DNA from: Isochrysis galbana
Taxonomy: Eukaryota > Haptophyta > Isochrysidales > Isochrysidaceae
NCBI GenBank assembly: GCA_018136815.1
Contig: CM030941.1
Span: forward strand, 3,537,035-3,601,034
Direction: 5' to 3'
DNA: 64,000 nt
Shown here one piece after another: positions 42,452-54,001 of this stretch (positions are counted from its first letter, which is position 1; each line of letters begins with the position of its first letter). The notes below the pieces were generated by a model, which was not told the origin of the DNA, ran no database searches, and saw only the letters and a program-made list of their open reading frames with translations. Position numbers and translations under genes: made by a program.

Positions 42452-43486
42452 CGTCTTGGATTTCCTTGAGGGGTTAGACAGCGACGGGACGTGGGCAGAC
42501 AGAGTAGAGAGGTCCTGCCCCCCCCCCCCTCTCCCCCTCCCCCCTCCCCCCGCCTCCCCCTCCCCCGCTCCCCCGCCACCACCATCACCCCTGTTCTGTC
42601 GGGGGGAGGGGGGGACCTGCCGCGCGTGTGCGCGAGCTGTGTGTAATGAAGCCACGATCGGGGCGCGCGCGCGGGCCGACGAGAGGATCGACACTCGAGC
42701 ATGCGCCCGCCGACGATACTGAATACTTTACAACGGAGCGAGGAGGGTGGAACTCGCGCCTCGCTCTAGTCGAGAGCTCTAGAGCCGAAGGAGAAGTATA
42801 TTATATTAGACTACTACGCGGGGTCCCTTCCACGCTCCTCGTCGCACGATGATGCAGACACGCAGCAGCAGGACGATGATAGCTGCACCAATTGCCAATT
42901 CCCGTTTGTTCCGTTCATGGGGAATACGATCAGAGGGTCAGAGGGTTAGATCGCCAATCTACCTGTCGCCTTTTCGCTGCTTCTTGCTTCTTCTCTGCTC
43001 TCTCTTGCCTAGAGACCTCTCACCTCTCACTCTCAATCTTCTCTCCACTCTCTTCCCTAGACCTCTCACCTCTCACTCTCAAAGTTCTCAATGTTCTCGC
43101 CTTTTCTCTCCTTGTCCTTATGTCCTTATATTCTTCCCTCCCGCGCTCTTCCCTCCGTCGTCCTCCGTTCTCATTCGCTGCATCGGACTCCCTCCTCTAC
43201 ATATCTCTCTCTTCATTCCTCCCTCACTCGTCGTGCCTCCCCCCCCCTCTACCCCGTTGTCCTCGTACACACCTCAACATCTCAACAGATCCCTACTCTC
43301 CATCACTTCTCGTACTCTACTTTACTCTACTACTTTACTTTAGCTCTAGTATTCCTAGTCTACACGGGTAGGTCCTAATTTCTCCCTGCCGAACCCCCCC
43401 CCCCTCCCGCCGCCGCACTCAAACGGCCATCGCCCGGCGGCCGTCGGGGGGCGCCGGCCGCCGCGCCGCCCGGACCCGCCCCTCTC
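42452..43486. other. Intergenic between divergent genes; C/T-rich
   Basis: Contains poly-C tracts (42518-42560, 43390-43405) and TCTCTC/ACTCTC-rich sequence. Several plus-strand frames here are low-complexity Ser/Pro/Leu translations. The eIF2B and FN3 genes diverge from this interval, so it should hold both promoters. Confidence 0.5.
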
Positions 43487-46099
43487 ATGTCGCGCTCGAG
43501 CAAGGACGCGTGGCTCCGGCAGATCTTCGGCGGTGCGCCACAGCCCGACATCGCGCGCGCCGCCTCCGCCGCACCTGCTCTGCCGGCGCCCACGCTCGAG
43601 CCGGGTGGCGCGGCTGTCAACGAGCTCAAGGTGCGCTGGAAGGCTGAGGGTGCTCAGCTGCCCGCCGATGGGCTCCAGCTGAGGTGGCAGCCTGTGGGGG
43701 CGCAGGGCGCGCCGATGACTCAACAGATGGTCAGCGCGTCCACCTTCCAGCACACTATCACTGGACTAAACTCCAACACTGAATATATGATCAGCATCGC
43801 CTCGCTCTCCTCCCCGACTGAAGAGAGCGGCAAGCTGCGCGCCATGACTCTGCCAGAGCAGCCGCACAATGTTGTGTGCACCAGGTCAACCGGCACCTCA
43901 CTCGACCTCGCGTGGCAGTGTGCTGCCGCTGCAAAATTCGTCGTGTATGGCTCCGCTGCCCTTCGCTTCGCAAAGGTCTACACGGGCCCTGAGAGACGAT
44001 GTACAATCAATGAGCTAACTGAGGGCTGCGAATACGGGTTTCGAGTATGTGCCTTCAATAGCGCGGGTGGGGCATCTGCCTTCTCGGAGGAGCTACTTAC
44101 CGTGTGCACCGCCGATGAGACGTCAGCTGAGAAAATGGACACGCCCTCCTGCAAGAGGGACGAGCGTGGGATGGGTGGAATGGCTGTGAGCCCTGCAATC
44201 GCCAAGGTCGGAAGCGAGACTAGCGCCCCCTCGCGTGCCCCTGCGCCCTTCTTCGACGCCGACGTAGACTCTAGCCAGGGCCAGATCAGCGGCTGGGATA
44301 GCTCTGAGGACGGAGACGACAGAAGAAGCCATCCGTCTGCTGCTGGCGGAGTCGTAGATGACGCCGTGTACGGTGAGTATGAGATCCTTGGAGGGCGCGA
44401 CGACGACCCTCTCACGCCGCAGCTGCTGACATTGACACACGAATCGCTCTCCATGAGGTGGTCGGCCCCTCCAGGCCAGCCCATCGCAATCTTCCTGGTC
44501 GATCTGGCCGAAATCACCGGTGGCTACTCCTCACCGCGGATAGAGGACTGGTCACGCATCTATGAGGGCGCGCCACCCGGATGCGAGGTGTCCTTCCTCG
44601 AGCCCTTGACCACGTATCACCTACGCGTTGCCGTCGTCGACACTAAGGGCGAGCAGCTGCCATGGGGGCCTGTGCTGTCCGTCACCACTGCGGCCGAGCC
44701 ACCGCTGCCGGTCAAGGAGGCGGTCATCACACAAGAGCCACCCTCACGACCGCCGCAAACACCTCGCCAGCAGCCCGCAAAGGCCCCTCATCAAAACAGT
44801 GTGCATAAGAGTCAAAGCAGCCGGAGTGCCACCCAGAGCAGCACGAGTACCGACCTAAAGGCGTCGGCCACACGAAGTCGCGTGGGTCCAAAACGACCAT
44901 CGAAGAGCGCCGCCGAGCCCCCTTGCCAGACGTCGACGAGGCAGCCCACGAGACCTGCCGGGATGCAGTCTACGATAGCCCCACCGAGAGCGGCGCCGCG
45001 AGGCGGTGTTTCACGTCAACCAAGCCCGCGCCGTTCTGGCAACCAGCAGTTATCGAGGCCACAGCCCACGCCCAATCCGCGCCACCCAAGCCCGCGGAGG
45101 CCCACTCCAAGCCGCAGCTTGCTTCGCAAAGCGACCGGGCCGCCAATGCCATCGAGCCCGCGCCGGCCTAGCTCCGCACCGCCGAGGCCATCTCGTCCCT
45201 GGACAGACCATGGGTATTCCGCATCTGATGGTGATCTAGGCTCTGGCAGCAGCGTGCATGACCGCCTGTACGCCATGCATGCCACCAAGATGCACGCACG
45301 CCATGAGACGAGACAGTCTCAGCGCGAGCAGCGGCTGGCGCTCTCCAATTCTCCTCGTAGAGCGCGGCCGGAGTCGCCGCGGCGAACGCCCGAGCGGGCG
45401 TCCTCGTCGGCGTTCGGCTCGAGCGCACCTCGTGGCGAGCTGTGGGGAGTCGGCGGGTGCCCTACGCGCGATGGCTCCCGTACATCGTCTTCTGTCAGTG
45501 CGCGCAACCTGCCGATGGCGAGCGAGGCGGGCCCGGGCCCAGGGGAGTACGATGTTAAATCCACCTTCAAAACCGCCGAGGAGCTACGCAAGTCCGTACG
45601 TGGCGGTGCCGTTGCGGGGGCAAACTCAGCATTCAAGTCGAAAACTGCCCGCTTGCTGCCGCACGACTCGTCCCCGCGCATGGCAGGCTTGGTCAGGGAG
45701 TCGAGCCCTGCAGACACGGCGAGGGGAACAACCTCGTCGTTCTCGGTATCAGGCGATCGGAGACGGTCGAAGGAGAAAGACGAGACACCAGGACCAGGGG
45801 CATACGCGCCAGACTACGACGAGCATGCGCGTTTGAGCGCGCAGCGCGCTAGGCCAAGCTCCGTCTTCGCATCAGCGAGTCCACGGATAGGTTTGCCGTG
45901 GCATTCCCCAACCGATGTAGGTGGCGGCAAAGAGGAGAGCTCGCCAGGTCCCGGGTCATACGACACGCGCGACGCGACTCCCCGCTCGGCCCGGCGCATC
46001 CCTACAGCCTTTTTTGGGCGGACCACAACTCCACGCTTTGGGCACGAAGTTGATGCCGATGACTTGCCGCCTCCCCCTGGCGCCTATTTTTGCAACTGA
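43487..46099 (+). CDS. FN3 and STPGR (SHIPPO)-repeat protein, probably axonemal
   Basis: A single-exon frame of 870 aa. Residues about 45-215 contain two fibronectin type III-like domains (VNELKVRWKAEG with ITGLNSNTEYMISIASLSSP; then TSLDLAWQCAAAAKFVVYGS with LTEGCEYGFRVCAFNSAG). A third lies near 310-400 (HESLSMRWSAPPGQPIAIFL, FLEPLTTYHLRVAVVD). A Pro/Ser/Arg-rich disordered linker follows, and the C-terminal 200 residues hold STPGR-type repeats: GPGPGEYDV near 681, TPGPGAYAPDY near 768, SPGPGSYDT near 819, and PPPPGAYF at the end. STPGR repeats mark ODF3/SHIPPO and related microtubule inner or peripheral proteins of flagella, so an axonemal role is likely by family. The exact orthologue is not clear. 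Confidence 0.8.
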   Translation: MSRSSKDAWLRQIFGGAPQPDIARAASAAPALPAPTLEPGGAAVNELKVRWKAEGAQLPADGLQLRWQPVGAQGAPMTQQMVSASTFQHTITGLNSNTEYMISIASLSSPTEESGKLRAMTLPEQPHNVVCTRSTGTSLDLAWQCAAAAKFVVYGSAALRFAKVYTGPERRCTINELTEGCEYGFRVCAFNSAGGASAFSEELLTVCTADETSAEKMDTPSCKRDERGMGGMAVSPAIAKVGSETSAPSRAPAPFFDADVDSSQGQISGWDSSEDGDDRRSHPSAAGGVVDDAVYGEYEILGGRDDDPLTPQLLTLTHESLSMRWSAPPGQPIAIFLVDLAEITGGYSSPRIEDWSRIYEGAPPGCEVSFLEPLTTYHLRVAVVDTKGEQLPWGPVLSVTTAAEPPLPVKEAVITQEPPSRPPQTPRQQPAKAPHQNSVHKSQSSRSATQSSTSTDLKASATRSRVGPKRPSKSAAEPPCQTSTRQPTRPAGMQSTIAPPRAAPRGGVSRQPSPRRSGNQQLSRPQPTPNPRHPSPRRPTPSRSLLRKATGPPMPSSPRRPSSAPPRPSRPWTDHGYSASDGDLGSGSSVHDRLYAMHATKMHARHETRQSQREQRLALSNSPRRARPESPRRTPERASSSAFGSSAPRGELWGVGGCPTRDGSRTSSSVSARNLPMASEAGPGPGEYDVKSTFKTAEELRKSVRGGAVAGANSAFKSKTARLLPHDSSPRMAGLVRESSPADTARGTTSSFSVSGDRRRSKEKDETPGPGAYAPDYDEHARLSAQRARPSSVFASASPRIGLPWHSPTDVGGGKEESSPGPGSYDTRDATPRSARRIPTAFFGRTTTPRFGHEVDADDLPPPPGAYFCN

Positions 46100-47755
46100 T
46101 GTCGTTCATGGCGCGTTTGCTCTGAAACGCTTCCCGGGCGCCTTTGGTGTCATCGTGTGCTGGCTTATTGCTCTCAAAATACGCGCCTTGCTCTAAGATT
46201 TCCCGTCGAACTAAGTTTAGCGCCTTGTAGGGCGGTCAAACACGGCTTTTTAAGTACTACTATGGGGGGGGTCGACATTTTTGACCGTGAGCGGAAAGCC
46301 CCGGCGAAAGCGGCTCGGAGGGTCTCCCCGCCTTTTCAGAATCCTCGTCCGAAAAGACGGTGCGAAGTCCCGTCGGACCCCCCCCCCCTTGCACACGCTC
46401 TGGCGGCTCACACGAGCCGAACTGGACGTCGCTCCCACTGAGAGATGTGTTTCTTTCACTTAAAAGGTGCCTAGACGTATATTAAATTAGGGGTCCGACG
46501 CCCCATATTGCCTATAAAGCAAATTTCAAACCCTGGTGCCCCAGCGATGACGTCCGCGCATGCACATGCGCACCATACACGGCTTGCACACGGCCGATTC
46601 GGCCGTCAGAGGATGATCCTTGACGGTCCCGACCCTCGCCCCGCAGGATTCGCTCTGGCTCGCGACTGACGAGGAGCTGGAGCACCAGGACGCCATGGCG
46701 CTCGACGCTGCTCGCTGGTCGACAAAAGTTTGTTGGCCGATTGCGGGACAGGTGCGCTGCCGATCGCGCCCGCTCTGGCGCAGGTCGACCGAGCCCGTAC
46801 CTACAATGCCTTTGCCGCCCCAAACGGCAGGTTCCCGACTCGTCCCTCGACGCTGTGAGGCAGGGAGAACACCTGCCGCCGATGCTCAACTTGAGCATCG
46901 GCGGCAGGTGTTCTCTCTATATTTTCGTCGACTCCTCGGATTTTCACGTGCATCATAGGGCTGGTAGCAATCTAGAAATGTAATTTAAGCTAGCCTGCAC
47001 CGTGCTCTGCGACGGCGCGACGCGCGCGGCCGAACAGTACTGTGGAATTGATAGCCTTTTGTTTGACGTCTAAAGGGAGAATTTTTCTCCGCATGGAGGG
47101 CTCGAAAATTGGGCAGAAGGGCGAATTTCGAGCTCTAGACCGCCCGTTCTTTTGGCTACTAGTAGATTCAACATGTAATCTAGCCAAGCACCGGCCTGAA
47201 AGCTTCAGGCGTGATGGTTGCGATCGATTTCTGTGGGCAATCGTGTCGTGAATCACGATTGGACACTGGCTGCTTTGCGCTCATCACGAGCCAACTTTTA
47301 GAATTTTTTGGACACACAGATGGCCTCCAAGGCCATTCACGTTCGGAGACACATAGGTCGTGCCCGCCAAGCACGGGCCAGTCAATAGTTCGCCCGTTTC
47401 TATAGCACAACATCCCAACATGGAGCACAAAAAGAAGTTTTGTTTTCGCGTTGACGTGCTGAATTGACGGTCAGCCTCGTGTTTTCGAGCGTCTCACGTT
47501 CGATTTCGAGGGACAACCCCTCCTTTTCGCTCGATGGTTCGACAGTCTCATATGGTAAGACTGGTTGGCTACCGAAATATTGTCATTTGGGCATGCTGGT
47601 GGTCATGTACTGTGCTCATATGTGTCTTGGACTCTCATCTTCAAGAATTTTTTTATGTGTCTTGGACTGGTGAAATGAAGCCTAAAATTAGAATTACTAT
47701 GGTTATAATTTGGCAAAACTATAATCAATTTGATCTTTTTCTCCTGCGGCGGCGC
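46100..47755. other. No gene seen
   Basis: AT-richer than its neighbours, with no convincing frame. It holds the perfect palindrome at 46865-46915 and a TAGGGCGGTCAAACA motif at 46227, which recurs inverted near 51003-51017. Confidence 0.5.
46865..46915. other. Perfect 51-bp palindrome
   Basis: GAGAACACCTGCCGCCGATG-CTCAA and its exact reverse complement are separated by one C at 46890, giving 25-bp arms without mismatch. As RNA it would form a long hairpin. No promoter, T-run or ORF boundary beside it explains it. Confidence 0.95.
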
Positions 47756-48299
47756 GCGATGGCAGCCGCAGCGATGGTCGTTGGCCTCGCCAGTGGCCTC
47801 GCACGCGGCCTGTGGCCGCTCTGGCGAGGGTCTGCGCGGCCAGGAGGCCAGCAGGCACCCCCTCCCACCATACTGAGGCGGTGCCGCGCGTGATGGGCCA
47901 GCCCATCATGCGCAGCACCGTCATTTTGACGGCTCGCGGCCAGCCGCGCACTGCACGCGCGCGAGAGGCTGGCCTCGCAGTTTGTCGCTGCAGCACTCCA
48001 GCACCCCCGGGAGTGCGCAACGCTAGCCCTTCGCCGTCTGAAGGAGCCTAGGCCCCAGACATGACCATTAATGCAAGCCGGGGCGCTCAGATGACCCGCC
48101 CGCCCGTCCCCGGGCTCTGCCGGGGTCTCTGCAGGGCCTGCAGGGACATCTTCACCTGCGTCTTCACCTGCGTCGGCGTGCGGCATCGGCCAGCGGCTCA
48201 GTGCAGGTGCGCATCTTCCCAGTTGGAAAATTTTTTTATTCCTGGTGCACGCCTCTCTGGCTTCCTCCTCCTGGCGATGCTGCTCGTCACAGCCTCCGG

Positions 48300-50002
48300 C
48301 ATGGGCCGTGGATGTGGAGACTTCCGAGTGGATCTGGCCAAGGAACGCTACCCGTCGATGTGGGCACTCATCAAGCCATACATGGGCCGTTGGTGCAAGG
48401 CAAACCTCATGCTCGTCGGCGACTACTCCGACGAGTACGACAGGATCCCCAAGACCAAGTACATTGGAGACGAGGCCGCCGTCGCGTACCTCTGCATGGA
48501 ATACATCATGGCGGTCGCGTACGCTGAAACGGATCCCATGGTGCAAGTGCACCGAGCAGCTGGCAAACTCTACATGGAGAACAAGAAGGCCGTCCTCGCA
48601 CGCGTCACGGACCTCGCCACCCAAGATCAGCCAAGCGACATCGTCGCTTGCCACGAGAGAAGGAGCGCTGTCACAACCAATATGGCACAATCCCCACGAT
48701 CCACCACCGCTCAAGCGGGGGGCGTGGATCAGCCTATGGGAATCCCTCCAAACACATGTCGCACATAACATCTATAAAGACGAAGATCTCACGGAGCCCT
48801 ACACACGTGAAGATTGCGCACAATACCTAGAGCACCTCCCCGAAATTTTCGATCATAAGGGGAGTAAAATACAAAAAACGGAATTCCTAGACTCGTGGGA
48901 ACGGGTAGTGCATCACGTCTCGCACCTCCTGGCGAAAGCGAAAGAGACCCCGCCCTCTGACCCGGCCCCCACCGAAGGGAACACGGAGACGTCAAACGCG
49001 TCCGCAGCGCCGGCAGACGCACCTAGAGAAACCAGAGTCTCCGAAAGCGATACGTACATCACTAGAATGAATAACATATGGATATATACAAACACCAACT
49101 ATCTAGGAGAAACTACAAACACCACCGAGGTAGCAAAACCGGGCGAAGAAAAGCATTACTACGCTCCCGCTAAATGGGAAAATGGGCTAAAAGGCCCGAA
49201 ACACCTCGAATTCCCGCTCGCGGACGAGTACACGCTCAGCGAAAAGACGCAACTAGACCAAATCACCGTATCGGATATAACACGTGAGCTCAAGGGAGAC
49301 GGCTCCTGCAGCAAACCTCAGTCAGCGCGGGAAGCGTGGGCCCGCAAGATTGGCCTGACGCACGACGAATGGAAGCACGTGGCGAAACTCTACACTCACC
49401 CCCTGTTAAAACACACAGACAAACACCTACATTTTAAGCACATTACACATAGGAGGCTGGGTACGCGCAACCGTTTCACAGCGGCAATCACCACAAAGTG
49501 TAGGCTCTGCGGGAAACACAGAGAGAACTCGACGCACCTAGCTAGATGCCCGTCCACGCTCCCGATATTTCAAACCGTAGAAGCTGTAGCGGGATACACC
49601 CCGGCGACCGACAGATCGACGACTCAAAAACTCAAAGACAGACTATTTGCGTACCCAAACTCCCCGACGCCGGACAGCCTCAAAGCCCTCTACCTAATAG
49701 CATGGAGATACATCATTAGTGACTTCTACAAGGTGGAATTTGAAAATCACACCTTCCACCACGTGCCGGTTATCGAGAGAGTTCTAAGCAGGTTCACGGT
49801 CCTCGTTAGAGGTCGTGAACCGCAGGACGATTTCTCAACCGCACGCACGCGCAAGGCCACCCAGGGAAGGAAGCCGAAAATCAAATCTCCACACGACCTC
49901 AGCGCCCCTGTCTTTTCAACTAACAACAAAGGCGCCCTGGTAATGAACACGAATCTATCTCTGGTAGCGAAAGCACTCAACATAGCAGAGCGTCTTGACT
50001 AA
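48300..50002 (+). pseudogene. LINE-type retrotransposon, C-terminal part, frameshifted
   Basis: Two frames follow each other. The first (about 48300-48690) reads DFRVDLAKERYPSMWALIKP, YMGRWCKANLMLVGDYSDEY and YIGDEAAVAYLCMEYIMAVA. The second (about 48690-50002) reads KRGAWISLWESLQTHVAHNI, WIYTNTNYLGETTNTTE, HKHITHRRLGTRNRF-like text, then TKCRLCGKHRENSTHLARCP and a basic C-terminus. The C-x2-C...H-x4-C motif after an RLGTRNRF segment is typical of the zinc knuckle that closes LINE polyproteins after the reverse transcriptase. The reverse transcriptase core is absent, so this is a 5'-truncated, frameshifted copy. The identity of the first frame is not certain. Confidence 0.6.
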
Positions 50003-50326
50003 CCAAGCGACCCCTAGCCGCTAGTAGCGAGCCGACCAACCGACGACAGACCTCAGTCACAATGACCACAGTTGCCTGACGCCCAGCACAAGGAACAAAC
50101 ACACATCAGCCGGTAGCCCGATGGCACAGGAGGAAGGTGAGAACCAGGCCGTCGAGAATCGGTACACACCGTCTGCCACTGGAAACCCACTACACCCAGC
50201 CCCTAGGTAGAGCACGAGGGGACGAGCCGCAAGGCAGGTGGAGGGGGAGGGAAGGGAAGCGGGCGTGGCTGCGAAGACACTGTGCAGGGTCGCGCGCGCG
50301 GCGAGATTATTAAGAAGTTTTTTTTT
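50003..50326 (+). mobile_element. LINE 3' end shared with SINE-like elements
   Basis: Starts just after the LINE stop codon. From about 50108 it matches the SINE-like elements at 37719, 39364 and 61735, and it closes GGCGAGATTATTAAGAAG plus T9. This position makes it the presumed 3' recognition tail of the LINE. Confidence 0.7.
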
Positions 50327-51139
50327 TCTCACCTCGCCGCGAGCACGCGCGAGGCCGGCGATTGGGCGCGGGCAGGCGGGCAGGGCCACCAAGCCCCAAG
50401 CCCAGCCCTACCGCGACCAATTACAGCTTCCGAGCGGTCGTTAAAGTGGTTACGTGGGCCGTCGACACCGCCGGGCCAAAAAAATTGGAATTTTATCACG
50501 TCGGCGCGCGCGTGCGCGAAAGAATAAGGAGCTGAGACTCGGAGGGTCGTCTAGTTAGGGCATATGGAGGTCATCCATGCATTGTTTTTGCTATAAGAAA
50601 GCGATCATGAGTGAGAACCCGATTTTTACTGTCCCCACCTCTACTAACAGAATCGCTTGCAAATCAAACGCAGCCACACGGGGGGATTGGGATTGCGTGG
50701 GAGACTCACACAAGCGAACAAGGAGAGAAGGGGAGAGATCACGGCTCGACTCATGCGGCCCTCTTCCCCTCCTCATCTCGCTATAAGTTCTACGGTGCAC
50801 ACCACGCAATACCACTCGCGACCCGCGACAAGCGACAAGCCCCCATTGACCCCCACATATAAAATAAGTTTTGCACATTTCTCATTAGATTCTGCCTAGT
50901 ATACCCATTACAAGAGCATACCCTAAGATCTCGTGATAAAACCTCAATCTTGACTTGGTGCTTGGTGCTTGGTGAAGTTTTACCCTTAGAAATTGAAAGC
51001 CCTGTTTGACCGCCCTATCCCTTTCCCTAAATGTAAATGTGGCGCGGGCCGGGCACAGGGCTGATGACCCAGAACGGGCTCGTGGCGCGCCCGGGCTCGG
51101 TTCCAAGTTGGGCTCTCCGTGCCACCGGTGGCGGACGTT
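50327..51139. other. No gene seen; HR2 head scrap
   Basis: 50843-50876 (CCCCCATTGACCCCCACATA-TAAAATAAG) resembles the HR2/HR1 head. The rest has no recognisable feature. Confidence 0.45.
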
Positions 51140-51256
51140 AGCGCGCCGGCTGCCGACTTCGACGCCTACGACCCAGGACGCGCTTCCAATACAGCCAAAT
51201 ACATCTGTCTTTGGCCTCTGGCCAAATACGGTAAATACGTATTCCCCATCTAGGGG
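51140..51256. mobile_element. Partial copy of the 189-bp MITE
   Basis: In reverse orientation it matches the left half of 38126-38314: CCTAGATGGGGAATACGTAT, TTACCGTATTTGGCCAGAGG, TGTATTTGGCTGTATTGGAA, GCGCGTCCTGGGTCGTAGGC. The other terminus is missing. Confidence 0.7.
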
Positions 51257-51633
51257 CCAGAGCCCGGAGGAGCGAGCAGCGAGCACGGGAACGGTGGCCA
51301 CGTGAAAGTAAACTCTGCAAGAAGAGGTTTGAAAAGATCTTGCCGGAGTGTCTCCCTCTCTCGCCCCCCCTCCCCCCCTCCCAATCTCGTAGACCTCACC
51401 GCCCGAAGCGCTCGTAAAGCTTGTAGGAGCGCCTTCTCAGCTCTATTCGTCCCGCTGTCCCGCCCGTCCGGAACCGCCCGTCTTCTGTCCACGGCGGGCG
51501 CTACCACATAGGCACTGAAATAGAAACGCACGTCTTCTTGCCCGCCGCGCACTAAGCAGTATCTCAAGCGCCACTCGCCCACCACCACCCGCTCAACTGG
51601 ACCGACTCGGTCACTCGGTCAGCACGTCAGCAC

Positions 51634-52476
51634 ATGGTCGCCGATGTCGCACCATTCCGGCGGCCGCAGATCTGCCTCTTCGGCGACTCGATCACTCAGT
51701 TCGCGTTCCAGCAGGGCGGATGGGGAGCTATTCTCGCATCCGAGTACCAGCGGCACGCTGATGTGCTGCTGCGCGGCTACTCTGGATACAACACACGATG
51801 GGCTCTAGAGCTGTTACCGTATCTGTTCCCCGCTGACTGTCCAGCATCGCAGACTCCTGCGCTGGTGACCATCTTTCTCGGCGCGAATGACGCGAATCGG
51901 CCCGCGCCACTCTCGCTGCAGCCAGAGGCTTCGAGCCGCCAACACGTTCCGCTCAGTGAGTACCGTGCCAACCTCGAGACCATCATCCGCACGATTCGGC
52001 AGATGGGCGACGGCTCAGCGCGTGTGCTCCTGATCACACCGCCACCTGTGGACCACAACGCATGGCATGCGCACTGTGTCCAATGCTACGGACTGGATCC
52101 CAATGCCGAGCCTAATCGGCATTATACCGTCACTGCGAGATATGCGGAGGTAGTCATGGCAGTCGCGGCGAGCACGAGCACACCAGTTGCAGACGTACAC
52201 TCTGCCTTTGCATCGCACACCGATTGGAGATCTCTGCTAGATGATGGGCTACATCCGAGCGCACGTGGTCATGCAGTTATCGCGGAGGAAGTGCGAGAGA
52301 CTATCCGCAGGCATTTCCCAGAACTGACCCCCAAAGCACCTCTTGCTCCATCGCGCTCTCTTGGTGGTCCTGCAAGACTTACGATGGACTTCCCGGATCA
52401 CAAGTTGATCAACCCAACAGATCCGGGTGCGACTTTTGCTGCTTGGCGAGGCATTATAGAATCACGCAAGTACTGA
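51634..52476 (+). CDS. IAH1: SGNH/GDSL esterase, isoamyl acetate-hydrolysing type
   Basis: IAH1-type enzymes hydrolyse short-chain esters such as isoamyl acetate. The single-exon 280-aa frame has the four SGNH blocks in order: nucleophile Ser19 in ICLFGDSIT, the oxyanion glycine in RGYSGYNTR (about 47-55), Asn85 in FLGANDANR, and Asp204/His207 in DDGLHPSARGH. The family-specific ITPPPVDHNAW and the ADVHSAF segment before the catalytic Asp are also present. Length matches fungal and animal members (about 240-280 aa). No signal peptide or membrane segment is seen, so it is probably cytosolic. ATG at 51634 is the only Met before the GDS block. Confidence 0.92.
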   Translation: MVADVAPFRRPQICLFGDSITQFAFQQGGWGAILASEYQRHADVLLRGYSGYNTRWALELLPYLFPADCPASQTPALVTIFLGANDANRPAPLSLQPEASSRQHVPLSEYRANLETIIRTIRQMGDGSARVLLITPPPVDHNAWHAHCVQCYGLDPNAEPNRHYTVTARYAEVVMAVAASTSTPVADVHSAFASHTDWRSLLDDGLHPSARGHAVIAEEVRETIRRHFPELTPKAPLAPSRSLGGPARLTMDFPDHKLINPTDPGATFAAWRGIIESRKY

Positions 52477-53887
52477 CTGCTGGGTTTCGGATGACGCCCG
52501 CGCTCAGTGCTAGCACACATGACGACGCTCGCGCCCAGCACGGGAGCTCAAGGGGCAATTGGATAAATCGGCACTTAGCAGTCTCTTGTATGGCACTGCT
52601 ACAGACTGGAAATGGGCAGTCATTGTCGCTTCCAAATCTTTCAGGGCCATAAATATTTTGGCTGCTCTCCACACCGGGTGCGAAGCAGCCAAAAGGAGGA
52701 GGATTGCTTTCCGAGTGAATGACCTCCCCATTCATTGAGCTATGAGCTATTCAGTGGTTTTCCACATGACGAGCGGTGCAACCAATCAGCCGGGGGGGGG
52801 GGGGGGGGCGGTGGGTAGCTCGTGCCGACAGGGCGCCCTACGACCCATAATGACATGCCGAGGCAGCGCTCGTTGGCCGGCGGGGCAGGCAACATCAACA
52901 TTGTGGAATGTGAATGTGGTGTTGTCTCGCGCATACGACAGATGTGCCATATTGTGGCATGTACAGTACTTTGTGAGATGTAACCAAAATTTCGTCATGG
53001 TTGATTCGTGTCTTGGCTGCTGTTTGTTGTTTCTTTTCCTCGCTTGTGTTGTTTTTGTGCATATGTGCGTGCACCTCACGTGTCGCACCTCACGTGTCGA
53101 GCCTTCCCACTTGGTCTATCGTCAATCCGTCGCCCCTCGGCCCGACAGTTGAGTGTAGAGTCGACGTACGTGTCATCCACGCGCGATTGCGACTGAGGAA
53201 ACTTTAGTACTCTAATCAAACCATATTCCCCGACAGTCAGCTAAAAGCCGCATATGCTGAACTAGAATAAATTCATGCAAATTGCAAGCTTTGGTACTTG
53301 GTACTCTCTAGTACTCTAATCAAGCAACATCTTGCCGCCCCAAGCTAGCAATAGCCAGCAAGAAACCGTATACGCTGAGCTAGAATAAGTTTATGCTTGG
53401 TGCGCTCACTCATTCATGGGGGCCGGGCATGAGCACCCCCCCCCCCCCCCGTCCGTCCGTGCCCCGTTGTTCTGGGGGAGGCGCGAACCACTCACCACTC
53501 ACACTCACCACCACCGCACTCACCCTGCTGCTAGTCTGACATATCCGAAGCCGATCCAGAAAAGTCGAGTCCGTTTGCCGTTCGAGTTCGAGCCACACAT
53601 CTCGAATCTCCAGTCCTAGCACTACCACTACACACTGGTTGATGAGGAGCCACGAGCCAAGACTTGCGGACGATGAATATTAATTTTTCGTTGAGAGGAG
53701 CTAGAGCTAGCCACTACGAGCTACGAGCTACTCGCTAGGAGTACTCGATCGTCGATTTGACAGAGGACAGATGATTTGATACGGATAAGACACGTTATCT
53801 CGTGAGCTGGCGTGCTTATGCTGTCGCTGAGGCTACTTAGGTGAAAGAGGTGACGAGGTGACACCACATCGATAACGCTGGAGTACA
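52477..53887. other. No gene seen; diverged direct repeat at 53195-53398
   Basis: Two segments starting AGTACTCTAATCAA (53205 and 53312) and ending GCTGA.CTAGAATAA.TT.ATGC form a diverged ~105-bp direct repeat. At 53390-53450 an HR-like head (AAGTTTATGCTTGGTGCG with a C-run) follows. Poly-G lies at 52791-52808. Confidence 0.5.
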
Positions 53888-54001
53888 CATATGTTACCCC
53901 CCCAGGAGCCAACGCCCCCCAGGAGCTATCGGGGGCCCCCGATAGCTATCGGGGGGAAATTTTCTCCCGATCGCCAACAGCCCCCCCGAGAGCTACCGGA
54001 T

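Noticed and set aside
47725..48771. 348-codon minus-strand frame over the LINE start
   Set aside because: Antisense to the LINE-type frame, Arg/Ala-rich, with no motif.
46227..51018. Element bounded by TAGGGCGGTCAAACA and its inverse
   Set aside because: The two motifs lie 4.8 kb apart with genes and other repeats between, and no target duplication was found; more likely two separate remnants.
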